64,000 nucleotides of DNA from Burkholderiaceae bacterium (GCA_024235995.1 JACKLI010000002.1:1-64000), one strand, 5' to 3'. Positions 36,197-45,601 are shown, counted from the first letter of the stretch. Made by a program: numbers and translations. The notes: generated by a model not told the origin, from the sequence alone.

Positions 36197-38599
36197 CTAG
36201 TTCTTGAACAGATCCAGGATGCGGTTGCGCTCGCCGCCGGCCGGCGCGGCGGCGCCCAGGGGGCTGCCGATCTCGGCCGGGGCCTCGGGCTCTTGCCGTC
36301 CGGCGCCGTCCAGGTTGGCGATGCCGCCGCCATGCGCGTACTCGTCGTACAGCCAGTCGTCGCCCACCTTGGTCACGCCCGCCGGGGGCTTGAGCTGCGC
36401 CACCGGCACGCCCTTGAGCGCCGTCTGCATGAAGTTGATCCAGATCGGCAGCGACAGGCCGCCGCCCGTCTCGCGTGTGCCCAGGTTGCGCGGCGTGTCG
36501 TAGCCGATCCACACCGAGGCCACCAGCGTCGGCTGGTAGCCGGTGAACCAGGCGTCCATCGAGTCGTTGGTGGTCCCCGTCTTGCCGTACAGGTCGGGCC
36601 GCTTGAGCGTGGCCTGCGCGCGCGCCGCCGTGCCGCTGCGCGCCACCTCGTTGAGCATGGTGTTCATGACGAAGGCGTTGCGCGCGTTGATGGCGCGGTT
36701 GTCCTCCGTGGGCGGCGTAGGGTGGCTTTCGACCAGCACCTTGCCGGTGTGGTCGGTGACGCGCGTGATGAGGTAGGGGTTGACGCGCCAGCCGCCGTTG
36801 GCGAACACCGCAAAGCCGGTGGCCATCTGCATCGGCGTGACCGAGCCGGCGCCCAGCGCCATGGTCAGGTAGGGCGGGTGCTTGTCGGGATCGAAGCCGA
36901 AGTGGGCGATCCAGTCCTGCGCGTAGCGCGGCGTGATGGCCTGCAGCACGCGGATCGAGATCATGTTGCGCGAGCGCGCCAGGCCGCGCTTGAGCGTCAT
37001 CGGGCCCTCGAAGCCGCCCTCGTAGTTCTTGGGCTCCCAGGGCTGGCCGCCGGTGACGCTGGCGTCGAAGAACAGCGGCGCGTCGTCGACGATGGTGGTG
37101 GGCGAAAAGCCCTTTTCGAGCGCCGCCGAGTACACGAAGGGCTTGAAGCCCGAGCCGGGCTGGCGCCAGGCCTGCGTGACGTGGTTGAACTTGTTCTTGC
37201 CGTAGTCGAAGCCGCCCACCAGGGCCTTGACGGCGCCGTCGCGCGGATCGAGCGCCACCAGCGCGCCCTCGACCTCGGGCAACTGGGCCACGTCCCAGCT
37301 GTTGTCGTCCTTGCGCACCACGCGGATCACCGCGCCGGGGCGGATTTGCACCGCCGGCGCCGCGCGCGGCGACAGGCCCGAGCGGGCCGCGCGCAGGCCG
37401 TTGCCGGTGATCTCGATGGTGTCGCCACCGGCCAGCACCGCTTCGATCTTGCGCTCGCTGGCCTGGGTGACCACGGCAGCCGACAGATCGCCGATGTCCG
37501 GGTAGTCGGCCAGCGTGTCGCCGATGAAGGCCTCGCGCTCGTCGGCGGCCTTGGGCAGGTCGACGAACTTTTCGGGGCCCCGGTAGGCCTGGCGGCGCTC
37601 GTAGTCCATGATGCCGCGGCGCAAGGCGTCGTAGGCCGCCTGCTGGTCGTCGGCCTTGATGCTGGTGTAGACCTTCAGGCCGCGCACGTAGGTCTGCTCG
37701 CCGTACTGCTCGAACATCATGCGGCGCACCATCTCGGCCACGTACTCGGCGTGCACGCGGTCGCGGCTGCTGCTGGGGCGGATGTGCAGCTCCTGCGCCT
37801 TGGCCTGCGCCGCCTGCTCGGCGGTGATGAAGCCGTTCTCGACCATGCGGTCGATGATGTGCAGCTGGCGCTCCTTGGCGCGGGCGAAGTTGGCGATCGG
37901 GTTGGCGGTGGACGGGAACTTGGGAATGCCCGCCAGCATCGCCGCCTCGGCGATGGTCACGTCCTTCAGCGGCTTGCCGAAATAGGTCTCGGCGGCGGCG
38001 GCAAAGCCGTAGGCGCGATTGCCCAGGAAGATCTGGTTCATGTAGATCTCCAGGATCTGGTCCTTGGTCAGCTGGTGCTCCAGCTTGAGCGTGAGCAGCA
38101 TCTCGTAGATCTTGCGCGTGTAGGTCTTCTCCGACGTGAGGTACACGTTGCGCGCCACCTGCATGGTGATGGTGGACGCGCCCTGGCTCTTCTCACGCCC
38201 CAGGTTGGCCAGCGCGGCGCGCAGCACGCCCACGTAATCGATGCCGTTGTGCTCGTAAAAGCGCGCATCTTCGATCGCCAGGACGGCATCTTTCATCACC
38301 TTCGGGATTTGGCCGATCGGCGTGAGGGTGCGCCGCTCCTCGCCGAACTCGCCGATGAGCTGGCCTTCGGCGGTGTACACCCGCAATGGCAGCTTGGGGT
38401 GGTAGTTGGACAGGCCCGAGACGTCGGGCAGGTTCGGGTAGGCGATGGCCAGGGCCATCAGGCCTGCCAGACCGGCGCACAAGGCCAGGGCCACCACGGT
38501 ACCGCCGGCCCACAGCAGTCCCTTGGCAAGCCAGGCGGGCCAGCGGGCGCTGCGGGGCGCGCGCGGCTCGGAAGAATGGGTTGAGCGGTCAGCAGGCAT
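36197..38599 (-). CDS. mrcA: penicillin-binding protein 1A (class A PBP)
   Basis: An 800-residue bifunctional peptidoglycan synthase. A cytoplasmic tail and one membrane helix (about 30-55) are followed by the GT51 glycosyltransferase domain (AIEDARFYEHNGIDYVG, GASTITMQVARNVYL, KILEIYMNQ-type helix). An OB-like insert comes next, then the transpeptidase domain with SGFK (SxxK serine), SRN and KTGT motifs. The C-terminus has a short Gly/Ala-rich tail. The ATG at 38599 is used because the membrane helix then falls at a normal distance; upstream in-frame codons are unlikely coding. It is divergent from pilM, as in many beta- and gamma-proteobacteria. Confidence 0.96.
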   Translation of the reverse strand: MPADRSTHSSEPRAPRSARWPAWLAKGLLWAGGTVVALALCAGLAGLMALAIAYPNLPDVSGLSNYHPKLPLRVYTAEGQLIGEFGEERRTLTPIGQIPKVMKDAVLAIEDARFYEHNGIDYVGVLRAALANLGREKSQGASTITMQVARNVYLTSEKTYTRKIYEMLLTLKLEHQLTKDQILEIYMNQIFLGNRAYGFAAAAETYFGKPLKDVTIAEAAMLAGIPKFPSTANPIANFARAKERQLHIIDRMVENGFITAEQAAQAKAQELHIRPSSSRDRVHAEYVAEMVRRMMFEQYGEQTYVRGLKVYTSIKADDQQAAYDALRRGIMDYERRQAYRGPEKFVDLPKAADEREAFIGDTLADYPDIGDLSAAVVTQASERKIEAVLAGGDTIEITGNGLRAARSGLSPRAAPAVQIRPGAVIRVVRKDDNSWDVAQLPEVEGALVALDPRDGAVKALVGGFDYGKNKFNHVTQAWRQPGSGFKPFVYSAALEKGFSPTTIVDDAPLFFDASVTGGQPWEPKNYEGGFEGPMTLKRGLARSRNMISIRVLQAITPRYAQDWIAHFGFDPDKHPPYLTMALGAGSVTPMQMATGFAVFANGGWRVNPYLITRVTDHTGKVLVESHPTPPTEDNRAINARNAFVMNTMLNEVARSGTAARAQATLKRPDLYGKTGTTNDSMDAWFTGYQPTLVASVWIGYDTPRNLGTRETGGGLSLPIWINFMQTALKGVPVAQLKPPAGVTKVGDDWLYDEYAHGGGIANLDGAGRQEPEAPAEIGSPLGAAAPAGGERNRILDLFKN

Positions 38600-38913
38600 G
38601 TGAAACGGGAAGGAGTTCGTCGAAAGGAGCGGGGTGCGGCAACGCACCGAACCCCGACGCGGGCTCGGTCCCATGGCGTCGGCGCCCGATTGTGGCGGCA
38701 GGCCTGCCGGTGTGCACGTCAGCAGGCTGCAACGGCCGGCACCCGTTGGCAAAAACTGTTACAGCACGCCCGATCGTCGGTTTTTGACAACGTCAAGGAT
38801 GAAAAGCCACGTTGACGGGCTTTTTCCACTGGCCGGTGTGCTGATAGCATTCAATCAATTTATTAAGTGTGTTCTACTTCTGCAATAGAAAGTAACCGGA
38901 TACTGCTTTGAAC
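38600..38913. other. divergent ponA/mrcA-pilM intergenic region with palindromes
   Basis: The region holds no ORF of note. It contains a perfect palindrome TTGAC-AAC-GTCAA (38784-38796), a related TTGACG at 38812-38817 and a hairpin AAAAGCC-N9-GGCTTTT (38802-38824) that could terminate in either direction. AT-rich DNA follows (38840-38880) with a TATTAA that may be the pilM -10. No convincing sigma-54 site is visible. Confidence 0.5.
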
Positions 38914-39984
38914 ATGGGTTCGCTGTTCGATCGTCAGCCGGCCCCCCTGGTGGGGCTGGATGTGAGCGCATCCAGCATCAAGCTGGTCGAGCTGTCCCGC
39001 GATCGCGCCGGTCGCTTCACGCTGGATCGTTGCGCGATCGAGCCGCTCGAGCGCGGCTGGATCAACGAGGGCAACTTCGAGAAGTTCGACGAAGTGGTCG
39101 ACGCCGCGCGCCGCCTGATCAAGAAAAGCGGCACCAAGGCCAAGAACGTCGCCATGGCGCTGCCGGCCTCGCTGGTCATCAGCAAGAAGATCATTTTACC
39201 CGGCGGGTTGAGCGAGCGCGAGCTGGAGGCCCAGGTCGAGCTCGAGGCCAACCAGTACATCCCGTTCTCGCTCGACGAGGTCAGCCTGGATTTCTGCGTC
39301 ATCGGCCCCAGCCCCAGTTCGGCCGGCGATGTCGAGGTCATGATCGCCGCCTCGCGCAAGGAAAAGGTCGAGGACCGCCAGGGCCTGGCCGAGGCCATCG
39401 GGCTCACGCCCATGGTGATGGACGTCGAGTCCTATGCGTCGCGCCTGGCCGCGGCGCGGGTGCTCGAGCAGCTGCCCGGTGGCGGCGCCAATGCCGTGGT
39501 GGCCCTGTTCGAGATCGGTGGCCTGTCCTCCACCCTGCAGGTGCTGCGCGAGGACGAGTTGCTGTACGAGCGCGACCAGGTGTTTGGTGGTGCGCAGCTC
39601 ACCCAGCTGCTGATGCGCCAGTATGGCTTCACCGCCGAGGAGGCCGAGGCCAAGAAGCGCGCCAACGAGTTGCCCGAAGACTATGCCCAGACCGTGCTGG
39701 CCCCGTTTGTCCAGAACCTGGCGCAGGAAGTCGAGCGCGCGCTCAAGTTCTTCTTCACCAGCACGCCGCACAACCGGGTGGACATGATCCTGCTGGCCGG
39801 CGGCAGCGCCGGCCTGCACGGCCTGACCGAGGCCATCACGGAGGCCACCTCGTTCCCGTGCCAGATGATCAATCCGTTCGATGGCATGGAACTGGGGCGT
39901 GGCGTGCGCGAGCAGAAGGTGCTGCGCGAGGCACCGTCCTACCTGACCGCCTGTGGCCTGGCCATGCGGAGGTTTTTGCGATGA
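38914..39984 (+). CDS. pilM: type IV pilus assembly protein PilM
   Basis: A 356-residue actin-like (FtsA-fold) cytoplasmic ATPase homologue. It recruits PilN's N-terminus and links the PilNOP alignment complex to the motor. Motifs are LVGLDVSASSIKLVELS, a Gly-rich ALFEIGGLSST and LLAGGSAGLHGL. The ATG at 38914 is used; a TTG at 38908 is in frame. It overlaps pilN by 4 bp. Confidence 0.95.
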   Translation: MGSLFDRQPAPLVGLDVSASSIKLVELSRDRAGRFTLDRCAIEPLERGWINEGNFEKFDEVVDAARRLIKKSGTKAKNVAMALPASLVISKKIILPGGLSERELEAQVELEANQYIPFSLDEVSLDFCVIGPSPSSAGDVEVMIAASRKEKVEDRQGLAEAIGLTPMVMDVESYASRLAAARVLEQLPGGGANAVVALFEIGGLSSTLQVLREDELLYERDQVFGGAQLTQLLMRQYGFTAEEAEAKKRANELPEDYAQTVLAPFVQNLAQEVERALKFFFTSTPHNRVDMILLAGGSAGLHGLTEAITEATSFPCQMINPFDGMELGRGVREQKVLREAPSYLTACGLAMRRFLR

Positions 39985-40799
39985 TTTTGCTCAACCTGCT
40001 GCCCCATCGGGAGATGGCGCGCAAGCGTGCGCGCCAGGTGTTCAACGGCTCCCTGGTCGGCGCGGTGGTCATCGGCGCCCTGATCGCGGGGCTGGCTTAC
40101 CTGTGGCTGCAGGGACGCATCGACGAGCAGCAGGCCCGCAACGCCTTCCTGACGCGCGAGATCGCCAAGCTGGACCAGGAAATCAAGGAAGTTGCCTCGC
40201 TGCAAAGCGAGATCGCGGCCCTGAAGGCGCGCCAGGAGGCGGTCGAGAACCTGCAGGCCGACCGCAACATGCCGGTGCATTTGCTCAACGAGGCTGTCCG
40301 GCAGTTGCCCGACGGCCTGTACCTGAGCAAGATCAAGCAGGAAAACCAGAACGTCCTGCTCGAGGGCGTGGCGCAGTCCAACGAGCGCGTATCCGAGCTG
40401 CTGCGCAACCTGTCGCGCGCCAGTCCGTGGATCACCAAACCCGAGCTGATCGAGATCGTTGCCAAGAACCTCGGATTGGGCCCGCGCGAGCAGCGCCGCG
40501 TTTACAACTTCACCATCCGCGTCCAGTTGCAGCGCGCCAGCGATGCGAAGGCAGCCGCACCCGGCGCCGCGGCCGGCCAACGTCCCCGCGTGAGCAAAGG
40601 GCTCCAGCGTCATGGCTCGCAAGTCTTCATCCAACATCGATTTTCGGCAAGCGTTCGAGGGATTGAGCGGGCAGTTCCGTGGTCTCGATACGCGCGATCC
40701 ATCGTCCTGGCCGGCACTGCCGCGCTACGCACTGCTGGTGCTGGTCGCGGCGGTGATGGTGGTCATCCTCTGGTTCGCCTGGCTCAAGGGTGTCAATGA
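39981..40799 (+). CDS. pilN: type IV pilus assembly protein PilN, reading frame extended into pilO
   Basis: The first about 195 residues are a normal PilN: an MILLNLLPHRE motif that binds PilM, one membrane helix (about 23-43), a coiled coil and a ferredoxin-like periplasmic domain. The frame then has no stop until 40799, giving 272 residues and a 188-bp overlap with pilO. Family proteins are about 200 residues. Omitting one C from the CCC at about 40560-40562 puts the frame on a TGA at 40591-40593, a 203-residue product ending 18 bp before pilO. I read the extension as a frameshift, sequencing error or lost stop; the last about 65 residues look like an out-of-frame shadow of pilO. Confidence 0.78.
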   Translation: MILLNLLPHREMARKRARQVFNGSLVGAVVIGALIAGLAYLWLQGRIDEQQARNAFLTREIAKLDQEIKEVASLQSEIAALKARQEAVENLQADRNMPVHLLNEAVRQLPDGLYLSKIKQENQNVLLEGVAQSNERVSELLRNLSRASPWITKPELIEIVAKNLGLGPREQRRVYNFTIRVQLQRASDAKAAAPGAAAGQRPRVSKGLQRHGSQVFIQHRFSASVRGIERAVPWSRYARSIVLAGTAALRTAGAGRGGDGGHPLVRLAQGCQ

Positions 40800-41298
40800 A
40801 GAGCTCGAAGGCGATCAGGCCAGGGAGCTGACCCTGCGCAACGACTACCGCGGCAAGCTGCAGAAGGCCGTCAGCCTGGAAGAGCTGAAGAAGCAGCGCG
40901 TGCAGGTGCTGCAATACGTTAACCTGCTCGAAAAGCAGTTGCCCAACAAGGCCGAGATGGATGCCCTGCTGTCGGACATCAACCAGGCGGGCCTGGGCCG
41001 CAGCCTGCAGTTCGAGTTGTTCCGGCCAGGGCATCTGGTGGCCAAGGATTACTACGCGGAGCTGCCCATCGCCCTCAAGGTGACCGGCCGCTACCACGAC
41101 ATCGGCGCTTTCAGCTCCGACATTGCCCATCTGTCACGCATCGTCACGCTCAACAACCTGTCGGTGGTGCCCAGCGGCGACAAGGACAAGTCCGGCATGC
41201 TGGTGCTGGAGGCCACGGCCAAGACCTTCCGCTACCTTGACCCCGAAGAGATTGCGGCGCAGCAAAAGGCTGCAGCCAAGCCGGGAGCCAAGAAATGA
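40612..41298 (+). CDS. pilO: type IV pilus assembly protein PilO
   Basis: A 228-residue inner-membrane partner of PilN. A cytoplasmic start is followed by one helix (about 42-60), a coiled coil (about 65-110) and a ferredoxin-like domain (about 115-215). PilN/PilO heterodimers align the inner-membrane platform with PilP and PilQ. Overlaps pilP by 4 bp. Confidence 0.94.
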   Translation: MARKSSSNIDFRQAFEGLSGQFRGLDTRDPSSWPALPRYALLVLVAAVMVVILWFAWLKGVNEELEGDQARELTLRNDYRGKLQKAVSLEELKKQRVQVLQYVNLLEKQLPNKAEMDALLSDINQAGLGRSLQFELFRPGHLVAKDYYAELPIALKVTGRYHDIGAFSSDIAHLSRIVTLNNLSVVPSGDKDKSGMLVLEATAKTFRYLDPEEIAAQQKAAAKPGAKK

Positions 41299-41840
41299 TG
41301 GCGCGCGCTGGATGGTGGGTCCTGGCCTGTGGCGTGGCCGCCCTGCTGGGCGGCTGCGAGCCGGCGCAGGAGGACTTGCGGCAGTGGATGGCCGAGCAAA
41401 GGCACCAGATGGTGCCCAAGGTCACGCCCCTGGCCGAGCCCAAGAAATACGTGCCGCAGGACTACACCGAGTCCGCGGCGGCTGATCCTTTCGGCCACGA
41501 ACGCCTGACGCAGGCGCTGCGGCGCGAGTCCGGCGTCAAGGGCTCGGGCGACTCGCTGATCGCGCCCGAGCTCAATCGGCGCAAGGAGCCGCTCGAGGCT
41601 TTTCCGCTGGACGCCATGTCCATGGTGGGCAGCCTCGACCGCGGCGGCAAGCGGGTGGCGTTGGTGCGGGTCGACAAGCTGCTCTACCAGGTCAAGGTGG
41701 GCGACTACCTGGGTCAAAACTACGGGCGGGTAACCCAGATCAGCGAAAGCGACGTGGGTTTGCGGGAAATTGTGCAGGACGCTGCCGGCGAATGGATCGA
41801 GCGCAACGCCCAGTTGCAGTTGCAGGAGAAAAAACGATGA
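41295..41840 (+). CDS. pilP: type IV pilus lipoprotein PilP
   Basis: A 181-residue lipoprotein with lipobox LLGGC and the C-terminal PilP domain (ALVRVDKLLYQVKVGDYLGQNYGRV, about 120-145). It bridges PilNO to the N0 domain of PilQ. The gene overlaps pilO and pilQ by 4 bp each, so the whole cluster is coupled. Confidence 0.94.
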   Translation: MMARAGWWVLACGVAALLGGCEPAQEDLRQWMAEQRHQMVPKVTPLAEPKKYVPQDYTESAAADPFGHERLTQALRRESGVKGSGDSLIAPELNRRKEPLEAFPLDAMSMVGSLDRGGKRVALVRVDKLLYQVKVGDYLGQNYGRVTQISESDVGLREIVQDAAGEWIERNAQLQLQEKKR

Positions 41841-43987
41841 GCAAGTGGATGCCGAACGGCCGGCAGGTGCGCGTGGCTGCGCTGGGCTTGATGGCCTTCG
41901 GGGCCACCACGATGGCCATGGCCCAGGCGCGGATCGAGTCGATCACGAGCTCGATTCAGGGCGGCGCCGAAGTCGTCCGCATCGAACTGAACGAAGCCCT
42001 GATCGCGCCGCCCGCTGGTTTTGCGGTGCAGTCGCCGGCGCGCATCGCGCTCGACTTCCCCGGTGTCGTCAGCGGCCTGGCGCACAGCAACATCGCCATC
42101 GACCAGGGCAATCTGCGCGGCGCCAACGTGGCGCAGGGCAGCAACCGTACCCGCGTGGTGCTCAACCTCAAGCAGCCCACCACCTACCAGACCGAGTTGC
42201 AGGGCCGCGCGGTGCTGGTCACGCTGGGGACCGTGGCCGCCAGTGCCACGCCGGCGCCCGCCACCAGCGCGTTTGCCGAAAGCCACGTCGACACCGAGCA
42301 GCCGCTGCAAGGCATCGACTTTCGCCGCAGCACCGACAACGCCGGGCGCGTGGTGGTCGACCTGCCCAGCGACCAGGTGGGCGTGGACATCAAGCAGCAG
42401 GGGCAAAAGCTGGTGGTCGAGTTCCTGAAGACCAGCCTGCCCGAAGGCCTGCGCCGCAAGCTCGACGTGTCCGACTTCGGCACCCCCGTGCAAACCATCA
42501 CCACCGTGCAGTCGGGCGACCGCGTGCGCATGGTGATCGAGCCCAAGGGCGCATGGGAGCACAGCGCCTACCAGAGCGACAAGCAGCTGGTGGTCGAGGT
42601 GCGCCAGCAAAAGTCCAACCCCGACAAGCTGACCCAGGGGCAGGGCTACCGCGGCGAGAAGCTGTCGTTGAACTTCCAGGACATCGACGTGCGCTCGCTG
42701 CTGCAGGTGATCGCCGACTTCACCAACTTCAACATCGTCACCTCCGACTCGGTCCAGGGCAACCTGACACTGCGCCTGAAGGACGTGCCCTGGGACCAGG
42801 CGCTGGACATCATCCTGCAGGCCAAGAACCTGGGCATGAAGCGCGTGGGCAATGTGCTGCAGATCGCGCCCAAAGATGAAATGGCCGCCAAGGAAAAGGC
42901 CGACCTGGAAGCCCAGGCCGCCATCCGCAACCTGGAGCCGCTGCGCACCCAGTCTTTCCAGCTCAACTACACCAAGGCTGAGGACATCAAGCAGCAGTTG
43001 ATCTCGTCCTCCGGCTCCGGCGGTGGCGGCGGCGGCGCCGCCAACTCGGGCAGCCTGCTCAGCTCGCGTGGCAGCGTCATCGCCGAACCGCGCACCAACC
43101 AGCTGTTCATCTCTGACATCCCCTCGCGCCTGGAGCAGATTCAGGATATGATCACCAAGCTGGACGTGCCGGTGCGCCAGGTGCTGATCGAGGCGCGCAT
43201 CGTCGAGGCCACCGACACCTTCGGCAAGTCCTTGGGCGTCAAGCTGGGCGGCGCTGACCTGCGCGGCGTGCGCGGCGGCGACCCGGGCTACGCCGTGGGC
43301 AGCAACCGTCTGGCCTTTGGCGGCAACTACAACGCCATCACCTCGACCACCGGCCAGACCGACGCGGGCGGCCTCACCTCGACCACCTCGCAGTTTCTGA
43401 GCCTGCCCGCGCTGGGCCTGGCAGGTGCCTCGCCGGCCAGCTTCGCCATCTCGCTGTTCAGTTCGGCCGCCAACCGCTTCCTCAACCTGGAGCTGTCCGC
43501 GCTGGAGGCCGACGGCAAGGGCAAGATCGTTTCCAGCCCGCGCGTGGTCACGGCCGACCAGACCAAGGCGCTGATTGAGCAGGGCACCGAGTTTGCCTAC
43601 CAGCAGGCCACCAGCAGCGGCGCCACGGCGGTGGCCTTCCGCAAGGCTGTGCTCAAGCTCGAGGTCACGCCGCAGATCACGCCCGAGGGCAACATCATCC
43701 TCGATCTGGATGTCAACAAGGACAGCCCCGGCGGCGTGGTTGAAGGCGCCATGTCCATCAACACCAAGCGCGTCAAGACCCAGGTGCTGGTCGAGAACGG
43801 CGGCACCGTGGTGATCGGCGGCATCTTCGAGCTGACCGAGACCGACCAGGAAAACAAGGTGCCCTTGCTGGGCGACGTGCCCGTGCTGGGCAACCTGTTC
43901 AAGCAGCGCACGCGCCAGGCCCAGAAGCAGGAAATGCTGGTGTTCATCACGCCGAAGATGATTTCAGACCGCGGCGCGGTGCGCTGA
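41837..43987 (+). CDS. pilQ: type IV pilus secretin PilQ
   Basis: A 716-residue outer-membrane secretin. A signal peptide ends near AMAQA (about 29). AMIN domains bind peptidoglycan (about 30-270). The N0/STN domain starts at LSLNFQDIDVRSLLQVIADF. The KH-like N1 domain contains a glycine-rich loop (SGSGGGGGGAANSGS). The secretin domain has VPVRQVLIEARIVEA and VPLLGDVPVLGNLFK. No pilotin site can be seen. The last codon is followed by a 55-bp gap before the Ig-like lipoprotein gene. Confidence 0.96.
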   Translation: MSKWMPNGRQVRVAALGLMAFGATTMAMAQARIESITSSIQGGAEVVRIELNEALIAPPAGFAVQSPARIALDFPGVVSGLAHSNIAIDQGNLRGANVAQGSNRTRVVLNLKQPTTYQTELQGRAVLVTLGTVAASATPAPATSAFAESHVDTEQPLQGIDFRRSTDNAGRVVVDLPSDQVGVDIKQQGQKLVVEFLKTSLPEGLRRKLDVSDFGTPVQTITTVQSGDRVRMVIEPKGAWEHSAYQSDKQLVVEVRQQKSNPDKLTQGQGYRGEKLSLNFQDIDVRSLLQVIADFTNFNIVTSDSVQGNLTLRLKDVPWDQALDIILQAKNLGMKRVGNVLQIAPKDEMAAKEKADLEAQAAIRNLEPLRTQSFQLNYTKAEDIKQQLISSSGSGGGGGGAANSGSLLSSRGSVIAEPRTNQLFISDIPSRLEQIQDMITKLDVPVRQVLIEARIVEATDTFGKSLGVKLGGADLRGVRGGDPGYAVGSNRLAFGGNYNAITSTTGQTDAGGLTSTTSQFLSLPALGLAGASPASFAISLFSSAANRFLNLELSALEADGKGKIVSSPRVVTADQTKALIEQGTEFAYQQATSSGATAVAFRKAVLKLEVTPQITPEGNIILDLDVNKDSPGGVVEGAMSINTKRVKTQVLVENGGTVVIGGIFELTETDQENKVPLLGDVPVLGNLFKQRTRQAQKQEMLVFITPKMISDRGAVR

Positions 43988-44042
43988 CCACCCGGCCCGC
44001 AGGCTCCGTTCATCGATTTGTTGTCCTAACCGAGTTGACCCT

Positions 44043-45593
44043 ATGCGAAAGTTGATTGGAATCGTGGGCCTGGCCGCTGCCGCGCTGCTGGCCGGGTGTG
44101 GTGGCGGGGGCGGCAGCCCCGGGGATACGCCCGAGTCCTATTCGATCACCCTGGTGGCCGAGCAGACCAGCCTGCCGTTGAACACCGCCGGCTATCCGGT
44201 CGGCATCGGCCCGCAACATCCCTTCACCACCACGCTCTACGTCAACGCCAAGAAGGGTGACGCACCGATTCCGGGCGGCACCGACATCTTCGCCTGCAAC
44301 ACGGCCTACGGCCTTCCCTCGGGGCCCCTGTATTACCTGGACGGCAATTCGGAACACGAACACGACGTTCCCGACGGCAATGGCGGGACGATCAAGGTTC
44401 CCAACGCCTATCGCAGCATCACGCTGCCTTCCAACGCCGGCGGCGCTTCCTTCCACTTCCACGCCAGCGACCAGGCCGGTGTGGCCACCATCACCTGCTC
44501 GGTGCATGATCCGCGCGCCAACCGCGAAGTCAGCACCAGCGTCAACATCACGGTGGGCGGCGGCGCGGGTTCCGGCAAGGCCGCCAGCGTGGTGGCCATC
44601 GCCACTTACCCGACGCTGGGTGTGCAGGGCAACCTCTACAACGCGCGCACCAGCACGGCGGTCAACGCCTACATCTGGGACGATGCCAACCAGCCCGTTC
44701 CTGGCAGCGGCCACGCCAACCTCCAGGTCAGCATCCGCTCGGTGACTCCCGCGGCCCAGGGCGCGCGCCTGCTGGCCAATGGCAAGCAGGGCAGCGTGCT
44801 GCAACTGCAAACCACGGGCGGTGTTGGCCTGTTCTCGCTGTCCAGCGGCTCGCAGGAGGGCCCGATCCTGCTCGAACTGGTGACCGATCGACTGGACAAC
44901 GACGTCAGCAACGGCATCCAGGACCCCATCACCAGCCTGGTGGTGGTCACGGCGACGCAGGGCGCGCCCGTGGTCAACGCCGATCCGCTCGCCTTCGCCG
45001 ACATCACGCCGCCCGGCGCCACCAACGACGTGCCGTACAGCTACGTGCTCAGCGTCACGGGCGGCGTGGCACCTTACACCTGGCAGGCGCTGGGGCGCAT
45101 GCCGTCGGGTCTGACGCTGAGCAGCTCCGGCTTGATCAGTGGTACGCCCAGCATGGACCCACCGGGCACGGTTTCGGTGGCCATCCGCGTGACCGACAGC
45201 GCGGGCACGTCGCAGACCGCGAACATCTCGATCGCCGTCGCGGCCGCTCCCACGCCGCCGGCACCGCCGCCGCCGCCCGCCCCGGTGCCGGCTCCGCTGT
45301 CCATCAATTTGAGCGGTTGCGGCAGCGATGTGAACGTTCCCTGCGCGCTGCCTGGTGCGACGTCCAATACGAGCTACGCGTACATTTTTTCTGCAAGCGG
45401 CGGTGACACATCCAAACCCTTGGTGTGGACATACACGAACTTGCCTGGCGGACTGACAGGTGGAGCCGTGAGTGGCGCGCTTACCGGAACAGCACCCACT
45501 GTTGCAGCCTGCACCACGTACAACTTCGTGGTCACGGCGACACGAGACTCGGCAACCGTGAGTCGAACCGTGTCGCTGGGAGTGTGTCCATAG
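44043..45593 (+). CDS. large Ig-like-domain lipoprotein following pilQ
   Basis: A 516-residue secreted lipoprotein with a lipobox LLAGC (Cys19) and a Gly-rich start of the mature protein (GGGGGSPG). An N-terminal half of unknown fold contains HEHDV and SFHFHASD. A putative Ig (He_PIG-like) domain follows at about 320-400 (PYSYVLSVTGGVAPYTWQAL, GLTLSSSGLISGTP). A Pro-rich linker (PTPPAPPPPPAPVP) and a second shorter Ig-like domain with paired cysteines (CGSDVNVPC, TVAACTT) complete it. No catalytic motif is visible. It sits between pilQ and the terminator before aroK, so it is probably co-transcribed with the pilus operon; a surface or pilus-associated role is inferred. Confidence 0.85.
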   Translation: MRKLIGIVGLAAAALLAGCGGGGGSPGDTPESYSITLVAEQTSLPLNTAGYPVGIGPQHPFTTTLYVNAKKGDAPIPGGTDIFACNTAYGLPSGPLYYLDGNSEHEHDVPDGNGGTIKVPNAYRSITLPSNAGGASFHFHASDQAGVATITCSVHDPRANREVSTSVNITVGGGAGSGKAASVVAIATYPTLGVQGNLYNARTSTAVNAYIWDDANQPVPGSGHANLQVSIRSVTPAAQGARLLANGKQGSVLQLQTTGGVGLFSLSSGSQEGPILLELVTDRLDNDVSNGIQDPITSLVVVTATQGAPVVNADPLAFADITPPGATNDVPYSYVLSVTGGVAPYTWQALGRMPSGLTLSSSGLISGTPSMDPPGTVSVAIRVTDSAGTSQTANISIAVAAAPTPPAPPPPPAPVPAPLSINLSGCGSDVNVPCALPGATSNTSYAYIFSASGGDTSKPLVWTYTNLPGGLTGGAVSGALTGTAPTVAACTTYNFVVTATRDSATVSRTVSLGVCP

Positions 45594-45601
45594 CGTAGAG
45601 A

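Noticed and set aside
34595..38584. Very long open frame antisense to lysA, lptM and the PBP1A gene
   Set aside because: High GC makes opposite frames stay open; the translation is His/Arg/Ala/Gly-rich, has no motifs, and mirrors three well-supported genes on the minus strand.
38812..38848. TTGACG plus GATAGC as a pilM promoter
   Set aside because: Spacing of about 25 bp is too long for a sigma-70 promoter.
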